From: Myxococcales bacterium
Lineage (GTDB): Bacteria > Myxococcota_A > Polyangia > Polyangiales > JADJMO01
Reading direction: 5' to 3'
DNA length: 64,000 nucleotides
Assembly (NCBI GenBank): GCA_016709545.1
Contig: JADJMO010000007.1
Location: forward strand, 186,001-250,000
How positions within the stretch are numbered: position 1 is the first letter of the stretch; every line of letters starts with the position of its first letter. Below, piece by piece: positions 51,052 through 61,114 of the stretch. The position numbers and the translations under genes are program-made. The notes beneath the pieces were generated by a model. It was not told where the DNA came from. It saw only the letters and a program-made list of their open reading frames with translations, and ran no database searches.

Positions 51052-51078
51052 CCCGCAGCGGTGTCGCCGCCAGGCCAT

Positions 51079-53328
51079 TCAACGAGCGCGATCGAGCTTG
51101 GCGCGCACCGTCTCCAGCAACAGTTCCTCCGTGAACGGCTTGCTGAGGAGCTCCGCGTATTCGGGCAGCTTCGCGCGCTCGAGCGCGTCTCCGGGGTAGC
51201 CGCTCATGAACAACACGCGGATGTGCGGCCGCAGCGAGAGGAGGCGCTCCACCATCTCGGGCCCCGACATGCGCGGCATCATCACGTCCGAGAGCACGAG
51301 GTCGATCGGCCCCGGGTGGCGATCCGCCAAGAGGAGCGCGTCGCCCGGCCCCGGCGCGGAGAGCACGCGGTAGCCCGCCTCGCCGAGCAGCGCCGTGACC
51401 ACCTCGCGCACGGCGGGGTCGTCCTCGACGACGAGGATCGTCTCGCCGACCCCGCTGCGGGGCGGGCGGCTCTGGGCGACGGGGCTGATCGGTGGCTCGG
51501 TGGGGCCCTCGGCCGGCAGGTAGATCGTGAAGCGAGCGCCGAAGCCGGGGCGCGTCTCGAGCTGCACCGTGCCGCCGGCGCGCTGGACGATCCCGTAGGT
51601 GATGGCGAGGCCGAGGCCGGTGCCCTGGCCGGCGTCCTTGGTCGTGAAGAACGGCTCGAAGACGTGACTCGCCACGTCCTCGGTCATGCCCGGGCCCGTG
51701 TCGGTCACCTCGATGCGTACCCAGCGGCCAGGGGTGAGCCCGAGCGGGCCGGTGGCGATCGCGTCGAGCGCGTCGACCGCCGTGGTGAATCGCAGGATGC
51801 CGCCGTCGATCATGGCGTCGCGCGCGTTCACCGCCAGGTTGATGAGGATCTGCTCGAGGCTCGTGCGCGCGAGCCGCACCCGCCCGCCCGCCAGCACCGT
51901 CGTGATCTGCACGTTCTCGCCGAGGCTCGTCGTGAGGAGGCGGACCGTGTCGCGGATGACGGCGTCCGCGTCGATGACGTCCGTGCGCACGTCGCCGCCA
52001 CGGCTGAACAGGAGGAGCTGGCGGGTCACCGCCGCGGCCCGGTCCGAGGCCTCCTGGATGCGCTCGGCGTGCACGCGCAGGGGATCGGCGTTCGGCAGGT
52101 GCTTCTCGACGTAGCGGGCCGCGTTGACGATGACGAACAGGAGGTTGTTGAAGTCGTGGGCGACGCCCCCCGCGAGGCGGCCGAGGGACTCCATGCGCTG
52201 CGCGCGCCGGAGCTGCTCCTCGAGGCGATCGCGCTCGGTGGTGTCGGCGTAGACCGTGAGGATGGCGGGCGCCTCGCCGAAGCTGAAGTGGGTCGATCGC
52301 AGCTCCACTCCGAGCGACGAGCCGTCGCACTTGAGCATCGTCTGGCGCGCGAGCAGCCCCGGTTGTCCGTCGCGCAAGAGGGCGTCGCGTCGGGCCGCCG
52401 CCGCCGGGCGGTCCTGCTCCACGACCGTGTCGAGCGCGCGCTTGCCGAGCAGGGCGGGGAGCTGGTAGCCGAGCATGCGCGCGAGCGCCTCGTTCACGTA
52501 GACGAACGCCCCGTCCCGCTCCACCGAGAGGCCGACCGGCAACAGATCGAGGAGGCCTCGCAGGCGCGCCCGCGAGGCCGAGAGCTCCGCCAGCGCGTCC
52601 TCGCGCTCGGTGACGTCGTGGATGATCGACAGCAGCTGGGTGCGTCCGCGCACGACGACCGGGCCGCTGTTCACCTCGACGCGCCGCACCTCGCCGTTGG
52701 CGAGGCGGTGGGGGAACCGGAACAGCGTGCGCTCCTCGGCCCGCGCGCTCTCCATCTCGGCGCGCACCTCTTCGGGCGGCAGCGTGTTGAGGTCGTGGAT
52801 GCTCATCCCGACGAGGCGCTCGCGCGGGTACCCATAGAACACTGCCGCGGGCGCGTTCGCGTCGTCGATGCGCCCCGTCACCGGGTCGATGAGCAGCTTG
52901 ATCGCCGGGTTGTGCTCGAAGAAGTGGCGGTAGAGCGACTCGGCCTCGTCGATGGCTGGATCCGGCGTGCCGAGCGGGCGCACGTTGCGTCGCAGCACCA
53001 GGATGGCGACGGCCTCGCCGTCCTCGAACAGCGGCGTGCAGGTCATCTGCTGCACGAGCCCGTGGCCGTCCTTGTGCTTGGTGTGGACGGAGCCCACCCA
53101 CGACTGCCCCTCGGTGAAGAGACGCTCGGCGATGGCCTTGTGGAACGCGCCCTCCGGGTGATCGTCGCGGAGCACCGGCGGGACCGAGCCGATCACCTCT
53201 TCGGCCGCGAAGCCCGTGGCGCGCTCGAACGCGGCGTTGGCCGCGAGGATGCGGCCGTCGCGCCCGATGATCTCGACGGGATCGGGGTGGCGCGCGAGCG
53301 CCTCGGAGAGCGCGCGAAGACCCTGCAC
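51079..53328 (-). CDS. PAS hybrid histidine kinase with C-terminal receiver
   Basis: 749 residues, cytoplasmic, with no membrane span. Three PAS domains (about 8-115, 128-240, 252-365) precede a HisKA domain with phospho-acceptor His391 in GGVAHDFNNLL. The ATPase domain follows (N box NLAVNARDAM, G boxes DTGPGM and GTGLGL), then a receiver with phospho-acceptor Asp681 in LVLSDVMMP. The kinase type (HDFNN) is the one common in soil delta-proteobacteria. GTG start directly follows the purK stop (TGAGTG). There is no separate output regulator next to it. Confidence 0.92.
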   Translation of the reverse strand: MQGLRALSEALARHPDPVEIIGRDGRILAANAAFERATGFAAEEVIGSVPPVLRDDHPEGAFHKAIAERLFTEGQSWVGSVHTKHKDGHGLVQQMTCTPLFEDGEAVAILVLRRNVRPLGTPDPAIDEAESLYRHFFEHNPAIKLLIDPVTGRIDDANAPAAVFYGYPRERLVGMSIHDLNTLPPEEVRAEMESARAEERTLFRFPHRLANGEVRRVEVNSGPVVVRGRTQLLSIIHDVTEREDALAELSASRARLRGLLDLLPVGLSVERDGAFVYVNEALARMLGYQLPALLGKRALDTVVEQDRPAAAARRDALLRDGQPGLLARQTMLKCDGSSLGVELRSTHFSFGEAPAILTVYADTTERDRLEEQLRRAQRMESLGRLAGGVAHDFNNLLFVIVNAARYVEKHLPNADPLRVHAERIQEASDRAAAVTRQLLLFSRGGDVRTDVIDADAVIRDTVRLLTTSLGENVQITTVLAGGRVRLARTSLEQILINLAVNARDAMIDGGILRFTTAVDALDAIATGPLGLTPGRWVRIEVTDTGPGMTEDVASHVFEPFFTTKDAGQGTGLGLAITYGIVQRAGGTVQLETRPGFGARFTIYLPAEGPTEPPISPVAQSRPPRSGVGETILVVEDDPAVREVVTALLGEAGYRVLSAPGPGDALLLADRHPGPIDLVLSDVMMPRMSGPEMVERLLSLRPHIRVLFMSGYPGDALERAKLPEYAELLSKPFTEELLLETVRAKLDRAR

Positions 53329-54528
53329 TCAGCGCCCTCGGAGGTGATCGCGGAAGGCGCGCGCCTCCGCGAGCGCCGTGTCCGCGTCGGCGGCTCGGAC
53401 GACGAAGTGGCCCATCTTGCGGCGGGGCTTCGGCTCGGTCTTCCCGTAGAGGACGACGTCGACGACGCTCGGATGATCCTTCCAGCAGCTCAGATCGAGG
53501 CCCTGGCCGGGTGCGCCCCGCCCCTGCTCGATCCACACGTCGCCGAGCAGGTTGCCCATGCAGTACGAGCCGGTCGGGTCGACCAGCTGGGGCTCGTGCA
53601 GCGGCAGCCCGAGCAGCACCCGCGCGAGCACGTCGTACTGGCTCGCCGTGCACGCGTTGCGGGTGACGTGCCCCGAGTTGTGCGGTCGCGGCGCGAGCTC
53701 GTTCACGTAGACGTGCAGGCCGGCGGCCGCGAGGCCCGAGGACCGACGCGCGGCGGTGCGGCCGACGAAGAACTCGATGCACAGGACGCCCTCGAGATCG
53801 ACCGCCCGCGCGGTGCGCAGGGCGACCTCGCGCACCACGGCGGCGACCTCGGCGGGCACCCGCGCCGGCACCAGCGTCAGGTCGAGGATGTGACCCTCGT
53901 GGGCGTTCTCGAACAGCGGGAAGGTGACCTCGGCGCCGGTCTCGTCCCGCGCCACGATGCAGCTGACCTCGACCGCGAGATCGATGATCTCCTCGAGCAC
54001 GCACGAGAAATCGCTCTTGCGCTCGTGGAGGGCGAGGATCGCGGCGGCGAGGTCCTCGTGGCCGGCCACGTGGAACTGCCCCTTGCCGTCGTAGCCGCCG
54101 CGGATCGTCTTGAGGATGAACGGGTAGCCGAGCCGGTTCGCGGCCTCGCGGAGCTCCGCCTCCGAGCGCGCGACGGCGAACGCTGCGTGGGGCAGCCCGC
54201 TCGCGGCGAGGAACTGCTTCTCGAGGGCTCGGTCCTGGGTGACCTCGAGCACGCGGATGGAGGGGACGATCCGGAGGGAATCGCCGAGCGCGCGCAGGGG
54301 GCTCCCGTCGATGTGCTCGAACTCGTAGGTGAGGACGTCGAGGCCTTCGACGAATCGTCCCACCGCCGCCTGGTCCGACCAGGGGGCCGACACGGCCTCC
54401 CGGAGGCGTCGTACACCAGGGGCCCGGGGGTCGGCGTCGTAGATGCGGACCTGGGCGTCGAGCGCGAACAGCGCCTCCGCGAGCATGGTCCCGAGCTGTC
54501 CGCCCCCGAGGATTCCCACCTTTCGCAC
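53329..54528 (-). CDS. purK: 5-(carboxyamino)imidazole ribonucleotide synthase
   Basis: 399 residues of the ATP-grasp family. KVGILGGGQLGTML at the start, FILKTIRGGYDGKGQF (ATP-binding loop) and VNELAPRPHNSGHVT (metal/phosphate site) are PurK hallmarks. It makes N5-CAIR from AIR, ATP and bicarbonate in purine synthesis. The partner PurE is not in the window. A small insert (RTAARRSSGLAAAG) sits before the VNELAPRPHNSGH block, and the protein is slightly longer than the usual 355-380. Confidence 0.93.
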   Translation of the reverse strand: MRKVGILGGGQLGTMLAEALFALDAQVRIYDADPRAPGVRRLREAVSAPWSDQAAVGRFVEGLDVLTYEFEHIDGSPLRALGDSLRIVPSIRVLEVTQDRALEKQFLAASGLPHAAFAVARSEAELREAANRLGYPFILKTIRGGYDGKGQFHVAGHEDLAAAILALHERKSDFSCVLEEIIDLAVEVSCIVARDETGAEVTFPLFENAHEGHILDLTLVPARVPAEVAAVVREVALRTARAVDLEGVLCIEFFVGRTAARRSSGLAAAGLHVYVNELAPRPHNSGHVTRNACTASQYDVLARVLLGLPLHEPQLVDPTGSYCMGNLLGDVWIEQGRGAPGQGLDLSCWKDHPSVVDVVLYGKTEPKPRRKMGHFVVRAADADTALAEARAFRDHLRGR

Positions 54529-54566
54529 GTGCCGAAGCTCACTGTGTGCTCGCCGGGCTGCAACCG

Positions 54567-54575
54567 TTGTATCCT
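54567..54575 (+). promoter_or_regulatory. Putative -10 (TTGTATCCT) for a leaderless transcript
   Basis: TATCCT matches TAnnnT and ends six bases before GTG 54582. This favours that GTG over the in-frame GTG at 54546 as the start of the PEGA protein. Confidence 0.5.
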
Positions 54576-54581
54576 CGCGTC

Positions 54582-56375
54582 GTGCTTCCCTTCTGTCGCG
54601 CCCGAGGCTCGGGCGGGCTCGTATGGCTCCTTTCGCTGGCCCTCGTCGTGCCGGCCGTGCCGTCGGTGCTCGCGACGCGCGCTTCCGCCGCGCCTGCGCC
54701 CGCGCCGTCGAACGCCGAGGCCGAGGCCAAGCGCCACTTCGACATCGGCCTCAAGCTCTACAAGGAGAAGCTGTACGAGGCCGCGCTCACCGAGTTCGAG
54801 CAGTCGTACGAGATCGTCCCGCGGCCCAGCGCGCTGCGCAACGTCGCCCAGTGCCACCGCGATCTCAAGCGCATGGCCGACGCCTACGCCGCGTACGGCA
54901 GGCTCCTCTCCGTGCACGCGACGCAGCTCTCGCCGAAGGAGAAGGACGCGGTCCAGAAGGCGCTCAAGGAGCTCGAGAACGTCACGGGCACGCTCACCCT
55001 CACCGTCAGCCCCGACGGCGCCACGATCCTCGTCGATGGCAAGAAGGTGGGCGAATCCCCGCTCGCGAGCCCGGTCCGCCTCGACGTCGGCCCCCACACC
55101 GTCAAGGTGCAGAAGGACGGCTTCCTCACCCAGGAGAGCCCCGTCAAGGTCGTCGCCCAGCAGCAGGGCACCTTCGAGGCCAAGCTCGTCGCCGAGGTGA
55201 AGACCGGCACCCTCACCGTGCGCGAGAAGAGCGGCGCCGCGGTCAAGGTGTGGGTCGACGACAAGGAGATGGGCCCGGCCCCGTGGACCGGCGAGGTCTC
55301 CCCGGGCTCCCACACCGTGGAGCTCAAGGGGAAGAAGTTCGCCTCCCCCAAGCGCACCGTCCAGGTCGCCCTCAAGGGCACCGTGGAGCTCGTGGTCGAG
55401 GCCAACGCGCTCCGCGGCCGGCTGCGCGTCGAGACCCTCAACAAGGTCGGCAAGATCTTCGTCGACGACGACGAGGTGGGGAGCGGCACCTGGGAGGGCG
55501 AGGTCAAGCCCGGCTCCCACGAGATCCGCGTCGAGGCCGACGGCTTCGAGCCCTACAAGCACCTCGTCGCGGTCGAGCAGGGGCAGACGGTCATCGAGCC
55601 CGTCACCCTCGTGCCCAAGTCCGGCGCGACCGGGCCGACCCCGGCGTCGTACATCGGCCTCTCGGGCCGCTTCGAGCTCCTCGGGGGCTTCTCGCTCTCC
55701 GGCGCGGGGCAGGAGATCTCTCCCGCGGCGGGTGTGCCGACCGACGAGCACGCGCCGATGGGGGGTGGAGCGGGCCTGCACCTCGGCTATTCCTTCGGCC
55801 TCCTCCAGGCCGAGATCGTGGGAATGTTCCTGCTCGACTACCACCAGGGAAAGCGCACCTTCAGCGGCGGAGTTCCCACCAACGCGAACTTCTACGCCGA
55901 CGCGGCGAAGAAGCGTGCGGGCGACGGCTTCAACCGGACCGAGAAGTACGAATATCTGGGCCTCGCCGGGTATGGCGGGATCGGCGGGCGCGTGACGAGC
56001 CAGGACGACGCGGTCCGGTTCACGTTCGGCGCGAGCTTCGGCTTCGCCTACCGCTCCGTCGACCTCAAGCGCACCACCTACGACGACGGCTGGAAGCCGG
56101 GCGCCGTGAGCTACCTCGCCCCGGCGCTCGTGCTGGACGGGGGGCTCTTGCTGGGGAGCACGCCCGGGGTCCGCATGACCCTCGGCGCCATGCTGTGGAT
56201 CGACTTCCCGAGCAGCGACGGCGTCTACACCGCCGACGAGCCGGCGGGTCGCAACATCAGCGCCACGTTCGGCTCCACCACCTACGGGGCGATCCTCGAC
56301 TCGCCGGCCCAGAAGGTCCGCAGCGGCCCCCAGATCTACGTCGGCCCGACCCTCGGCCTGCAGTTCGGTCGCTGA
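54582..56375 (+). CDS. TPR-PEGA protein with C-terminal beta-barrel-like domain
   Basis: About 597 residues from GTG 54582. A signal peptide (LVWLLSLALVVPAVPSVLA) is followed by a TPR-like region (about 40-130: FDIGLKLYKEKLYEAALTEFEQSY) and three successive PEGA-like modules. These begin GTLTLTVSPDGATILVDGKKVG, GTLTVREKSGAAVKVWVDD and GRLRVETLNKVGKIFVDDDEVG. The C-terminal half (from about 360) has alternating aromatic strands ending ...GPTLGLQFGR, with a terminal Arg after Phe-Gly, as in outer-membrane barrels. It could link the cell surface to the outer membrane. It shares the TPR-PEGA plan with the 18396 protein. Confidence 0.75.
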   Translation: MLPFCRARGSGGLVWLLSLALVVPAVPSVLATRASAAPAPAPSNAEAEAKRHFDIGLKLYKEKLYEAALTEFEQSYEIVPRPSALRNVAQCHRDLKRMADAYAAYGRLLSVHATQLSPKEKDAVQKALKELENVTGTLTLTVSPDGATILVDGKKVGESPLASPVRLDVGPHTVKVQKDGFLTQESPVKVVAQQQGTFEAKLVAEVKTGTLTVREKSGAAVKVWVDDKEMGPAPWTGEVSPGSHTVELKGKKFASPKRTVQVALKGTVELVVEANALRGRLRVETLNKVGKIFVDDDEVGSGTWEGEVKPGSHEIRVEADGFEPYKHLVAVEQGQTVIEPVTLVPKSGATGPTPASYIGLSGRFELLGGFSLSGAGQEISPAAGVPTDEHAPMGGGAGLHLGYSFGLLQAEIVGMFLLDYHQGKRTFSGGVPTNANFYADAAKKRAGDGFNRTEKYEYLGLAGYGGIGGRVTSQDDAVRFTFGASFGFAYRSVDLKRTTYDDGWKPGAVSYLAPALVLDGGLLLGSTPGVRMTLGAMLWIDFPSSDGVYTADEPAGRNISATFGSTTYGAILDSPAQKVRSGPQIYVGPTLGLQFGR

Positions 56376-56378
56376 GGC

Positions 56379-59167
56379 TCAGTCCTTCTTCGCGGCCGGC
56401 TTCTTTGCCGGCTTCTTCGCGGCCTTCTTTGCCGGCTTCTTCCCGTCGTCGGCCTTCGGCGTCTCGGCCTTCTCGGCCTTGGGCGCGGCGGCCTTCTTCG
56501 GCGCGGCGGCCTTCTTGGCGCCCCCGCGACCCGGCTTGCCCCGCTTCGGCTTGGGCGCCGCCGCCATGCGGACCCGCAGGAAGCCCATCACCTCGTCGGC
56601 CGTGATCTCCTTCGGGTCGGTGCCCTTGGGGAGCGTCGCGTTGGTGGTGCCGTCGGAGGCGTAGACGCCGTATTTGCCGTCGAAGATGCTCACCGGCCCG
56701 GCCGCGCCCTCGAGCGCGCCGAACTCGCGGAGGGGCGTGCGCACGGTGGCCTGCTGGCCGCGGCGCCCGCGGAGCTTGGGCTGGGCGAGGAGGGCGAGGG
56801 CCGCGTCGAGCTCCATGGTGACGCCGTCGCGCCACCGCTCGACGTTGCGCGTCTCCTTGCCGCAGCGGAGGAACGCGCCGTAGCGACCGAGCGCGACGAC
56901 GATGTCCTCCTTGGTCTCGGGGTGCGCGCCGATGGTGCGCGGCAGCGAGAGCAGGGCGTCGACGTCCGCCTGGGTGACGGCGGCCTGGTCGACGTCGTCG
57001 GGGAGCGACGTGCGGCGGGGCTTCTCCTCGGCCGCGATCTCGGCCTCGGTCTGCGCGACCTCGAGGTAGGTGCCGAACCGGCCACTGCGCAGCGTGACCT
57101 CGCGGCCGGTCTGCGGGTCCTTGCCCACCACCACGGGGCCGCTGCTCTTCTTCACGATGGCGGCGATCGCGGCCTCGACCGTCAGGTCGGCCGGCGGCAC
57201 GTCGTCCGGGATCGAGGCGGTGTTGCCGACGCCACCGGCGCCGCGCTGCACGTACGTGCCGAACCGGCCGACGCGCACCACCACGGGCTCGCCCGACTCC
57301 GGGTCGTTGCCGATCGCGATCGCGGGAAAAGGAATCTCCTCGACCTTGTCCTCGACCTGCTGGGCGAGGCCGACCTCGCCCTGCTCGCCGCGGTAGAACG
57401 ACGCAAGGTAGCCGACCGAGTCGCGCCCGCCGTCGGCGATCTCGTCGAGCTCGTCCTCCATGCGCGCGGTGAACTTGAGGTCGACGAGCTTGCCGAAGTG
57501 CTGCTCGAGCAGATCGGTGACCGCGAAGGCGGTGAACGTGGGGACGAGCTCGTTGCCGCGCTTCCACACGTAGCCGCGGTCGACGATGGTGCCGAGGATC
57601 GAGGCGTACGTGCTCGGGCGACCGATGCCGGCCTCCTCGAGCTTCTTGACCAGCGTGGCCTCGGTGAGGCGCGCGGGCGGCTTGGTCGCGTGGCCCTGGG
57701 GCAGCACCTGCTGCGCGCGGACCTCGCGGCCCTGCGTGAGCGGCGGCAACAGCGACTCCTGGCCCTCGATCTCCGAGTCGGGGTCGTCGCTGCCCTCGAC
57801 GTAGGCGCGGAGGAACCGGGAAACTCGATCTGCCGACCGCTGGCGGAGAAGCGCAGCGTGTCGGCGCCCGCCACCACCTCGATCTGGGCGCTCGTGCGCA
57901 GCACGCGGGCGGCCACCATCTGGCAGGCGACGGTGCGCTTCCAGATCAGCTCGTAGAGCTTGAGCTGGTCGGGATCGAGCCAGCGGCGCAGGTCTTCGGG
58001 GCGGCGCGTGAGGTCGGTCGGGCGGATGGCCTCGTGGGCCTCCTGCGCGTTCTTGCTCTTGGTGCGGTAGCGGACCGGCTCCTTGGGGAGGTACTCGGGG
58101 CCGTAGTTGCGCTCGATGAGCTCCCGGCACTGGGAGAGCGCGCGCTCGCTCAGCGTGAGGCTGTCCGTACGCATGTAGGTGATGAGACCGGTGCGCTCGC
58201 CGTCGAGGTCGGTGCCCTCGTAGAGCTGCTGCGCGATCTGCATCGTGCGCTTGGCCGAGAAGCGGAGCTTGCGGTTGGCCTCCTGCTGCAGCGTGGAGGT
58301 CATGAACGGGACCGGCGGCTTCTCCTGCTCGGGCCGGGTCTCGAGCTCGGCCACGCGCCAGGGCGCCGACTTCTCCGCGCGGGCGCCGAGTTCGGTCGCG
58401 CGCGTCTCGTCGAGCACCGCCACGTCCTGGTCGGCGAGGGCGCCGGTCGTCGAGTCGAACGACTTGCCGCTCGCGACGCGTTTGCCGCTGACGCGCGAGA
58501 GGCGCGCCTTGAAGGCGGTGCCGCCGTCGCCGCTCAGCGTGGCCTCGAGGTCCCAGTAGCTCGCGGACCTGAACGCGCGTCGCTCGCGCTCGCGGTCGAC
58601 GAGCAGCCGCACCGCGACGCTCTGCACGCGCCCCGCGGAGAGCCGCGGCGCCACCTTCTTCCAGAGCAGCGGCGAGAGCGTGTAGCCGTAGAGGCGGTCG
58701 ACGATGCGGCGGGCCTCCTGCGCGCGCACGAGCGACTCGTCGATGTCGCGCGGGCTCGAGATGGCGGCCTTGATCGCCTCGGGGGTGATCTCGTGGAACA
58801 CGATCCGCTTCACGCGGACGCCCTTGCCCGGCTTGAGCAGCTGCAGGATGTGCCACGAGATGCTCTCGCCTTCGCGATCCTCGTCGGTCGCGAGCAGGAG
58901 CTCGTCCTTGCCCTTGGCGGCGGCGCGGAGGGCGCTCACCCGCTGCTTCTTCTCCTCGGGGACGATGTAGAGCGGCTCGAAGTCTCCGTCGACGTTCACG
59001 CCGAGCTTGGACCACTTCTGCTTCTTCAGCTCCGGCGGGACGTCGCTCGCGCTCTGCGGCAAGTCGCGGACGTGGCCGAAGCTCGCCTCCACCTGGTAGG
59101 ACTTGCCCAGGTAGCCTGCGATGGTCTTGGCCTTGGCCGGGGACTCGACGATGACGAGGGTACTCAT
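56379..59167 (-). CDS. topA: DNA topoisomerase I (apparent frameshift)
   Basis: Type IA topoisomerase that relaxes negative supercoils. The Toprim domain has Glu8 in IVESPAKAKTI and the DxDxE set Asp95/Asp97/Glu99 in TDEDREG. The catalytic Tyr331 is in GLITYMRTDS. The C-terminal third has repeated RxGRxGxYx modules (VGRFGTYVQ, SGRFGTYLEV, LGRYGAFLRC, FDGKYGVYAS) and no zinc fingers. It ends in a Lys/Ala/Pro histone H1-like tail. The frame changes once near 57814-57822 (FPG then FLRAYVEG); one base restored gives about 929 residues. An essential gene broken this way argues for a sequencing indel. Confidence 0.93.
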
Positions 59168-59209
59168 GACGGAGGGGCGGCTCTGATACCGGTCCGCACC
59201 GTCCCCTGT

Positions 59210-59746
<537 letters not shown>

Positions 59747-59760
59747 GGGAGAGAGGCCTA

Positions 59761-61047
59761 TCACGGCACCTCCTCGTCGAGCACGGGCACCTCCTCGCCG
59801 GCCAGCACCTTGTGGGCGCGGTCGAGATCGAGGGCGCCCTCCCACCGCGAGACGGCGAGGGTCGCGACCCCGTTGCCGACCAGGTTGGTCAGCGCCCGCG
59901 CCTCGCTCATGAAGCGGTCGATGCCGAGGATCATGGCGAGCCCCGCCACCGGCACCGTGCCGACGCTCGAGAGCGTGGCGGCGAGCGTGATGAACCCGCT
60001 CCCCGTGACGCCGGCCGCGCCCTTGCTGGTGAGGAGCAGCACCCCGAGGAGGGTGAGCTGCTGGCCGAGGGTCAGCGGGATGTCCATCGCCTGGGCGACG
60101 AACATCACCGCCATGGTCAGGTAGATCGAGGTGCCGTCGAGGTTGAACGAGTACCCGGTCGGGATCACGAGCCGCACGACCTGCTTCTCGCACCCGAGGT
60201 GCTCGAGCTTGGCCATCATCTGCGGCAGCACCGACTCGCTCGACGAGGTGCCGAGCACGATGGCGAGCTCCTCCTTGATGTAGCGGAGGAACGCGAAGAT
60301 CGAGATCCGCGCGGTGAACCACGACACCGTCGCGAGCACGACCAGCACGAACGCGAAGCACGTGGCGTAGAAACAGGCCATCAGCTTGCCCAGCGAGACC
60401 AGCGTGTGCAGGCCGTGCTTGCCGATCGTGAACGCCATGGCGCCGAACGCGCCGATCGGCGCGACCCGCATCACCAGGGCCACCACGCCGAACAGGCCGT
60501 GCGAGGCGTGCTCGAGCGTGACCACGAACCCGCGCGCCTTGGGCCCCGCGTTGGCGAGGGCGATCCCGAACAGCACCGCGAAGAACAGGATCTGCAGGAT
60601 CTCGCCGCGCGCGAGCGACTCGACCACGTTGTTGGGCACGATGTCCGAGAAGAACTCGGCCAGGGAGTGCTGCTTGGCGGCCTGCGCGTATTGCTCGACC
60701 GACTTGGCGTCGAGCTCGGCGGCCTTGGCGTGGATGCCGAGACCCGGCCGCACGAGGTTGACCACGACGAGACCGATGATCAAGGCCAGCGTGGAGATCG
60801 CCTCGAAATAGAGGATCGCCTTGAGCCCGACCCGCCCCGCCTTCTTCATGTCGGTCGCGCCGGCGATGCCCACGACCACGGTGCAGAACACCAGCGGCGC
60901 GATGATCATCTTGATCAGGCGGACGAAGACGTCTCCGAGCGGCTTGAGCTTGGCGCCGGTCGCCGGGAAGAAGTGCCCGACCAGCACCCCGAGCACGATC
61001 GCGGCGAGGACTTGGAGGTACAGGCGCTTGCCCGCGGCGGCCTTCAT
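59761..61047 (-). CDS. dctA: Dicarboxylate/glutamate:cation symporter (DctA/GltP family)
   Basis: 428 residues with about eight spans and two hairpins. SSSESVLPQMM is the serine-rich substrate loop, GYSFNLDGTSIYL is the conserved ion-binding segment, and RALTNLVGNGVATL in the last helix has the NxxGN motif with an Arg (RALTN) suited to binding a second carboxylate, as in GltP/DctA. It takes up C4-dicarboxylates or glutamate/aspartate with Na+ or H+. TACGGT lies eight bases before the ATG. Confidence 0.92.
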   Translation of the reverse strand: MKAAAGKRLYLQVLAAIVLGVLVGHFFPATGAKLKPLGDVFVRLIKMIIAPLVFCTVVVGIAGATDMKKAGRVGLKAILYFEAISTLALIIGLVVVNLVRPGLGIHAKAAELDAKSVEQYAQAAKQHSLAEFFSDIVPNNVVESLARGEILQILFFAVLFGIALANAGPKARGFVVTLEHASHGLFGVVALVMRVAPIGAFGAMAFTIGKHGLHTLVSLGKLMACFYATCFAFVLVVLATVSWFTARISIFAFLRYIKEELAIVLGTSSSESVLPQMMAKLEHLGCEKQVVRLVIPTGYSFNLDGTSIYLTMAVMFVAQAMDIPLTLGQQLTLLGVLLLTSKGAAGVTGSGFITLAATLSSVGTVPVAGLAMILGIDRFMSEARALTNLVGNGVATLAVSRWEGALDLDRAHKVLAGEEVPVLDEEVP

Positions 61048-61055
61048 CGGCCGTC

Positions 61056-61061
61056 ACCGTA
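61056..61061 (-). promoter_or_regulatory. Putative -10 (TACGGT) for the symporter gene
   Basis: On the minus strand TACGGT ends eight bases before the ATG at 61047. It lies in the 67-base gap to the divergent pspA gene. Confidence 0.4.
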
Positions 61062-61114
61062 TCGGGAGCGGTCGAGAGATGAAACCTGCCCGTCGACGTG
61101 GCACCCTACCCCCC

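Noticed and set aside
50415..51078. Small protein genes in the repeat gap
   Set aside because: Open frames exist on both strands but mirror each other through the inverted cores, have no start signals and are strongly Arg/Pro/Ala biased.
49679..54004. Open frame of 1441 codons on the minus strand
   Set aside because: It is the wrong frame of the kinase and purK and reads through the repeat units; its apparent repeated peptides are only the translated palindromes.
51040..55200. Open frame of 1386 codons on the plus strand
   Set aside because: It lies opposite the hybrid kinase and purK, whose domains and motifs are unmistakable. The plus-strand product is Arg/Ala/His-rich with no motif, as expected from antisense frames in very GC-rich DNA.
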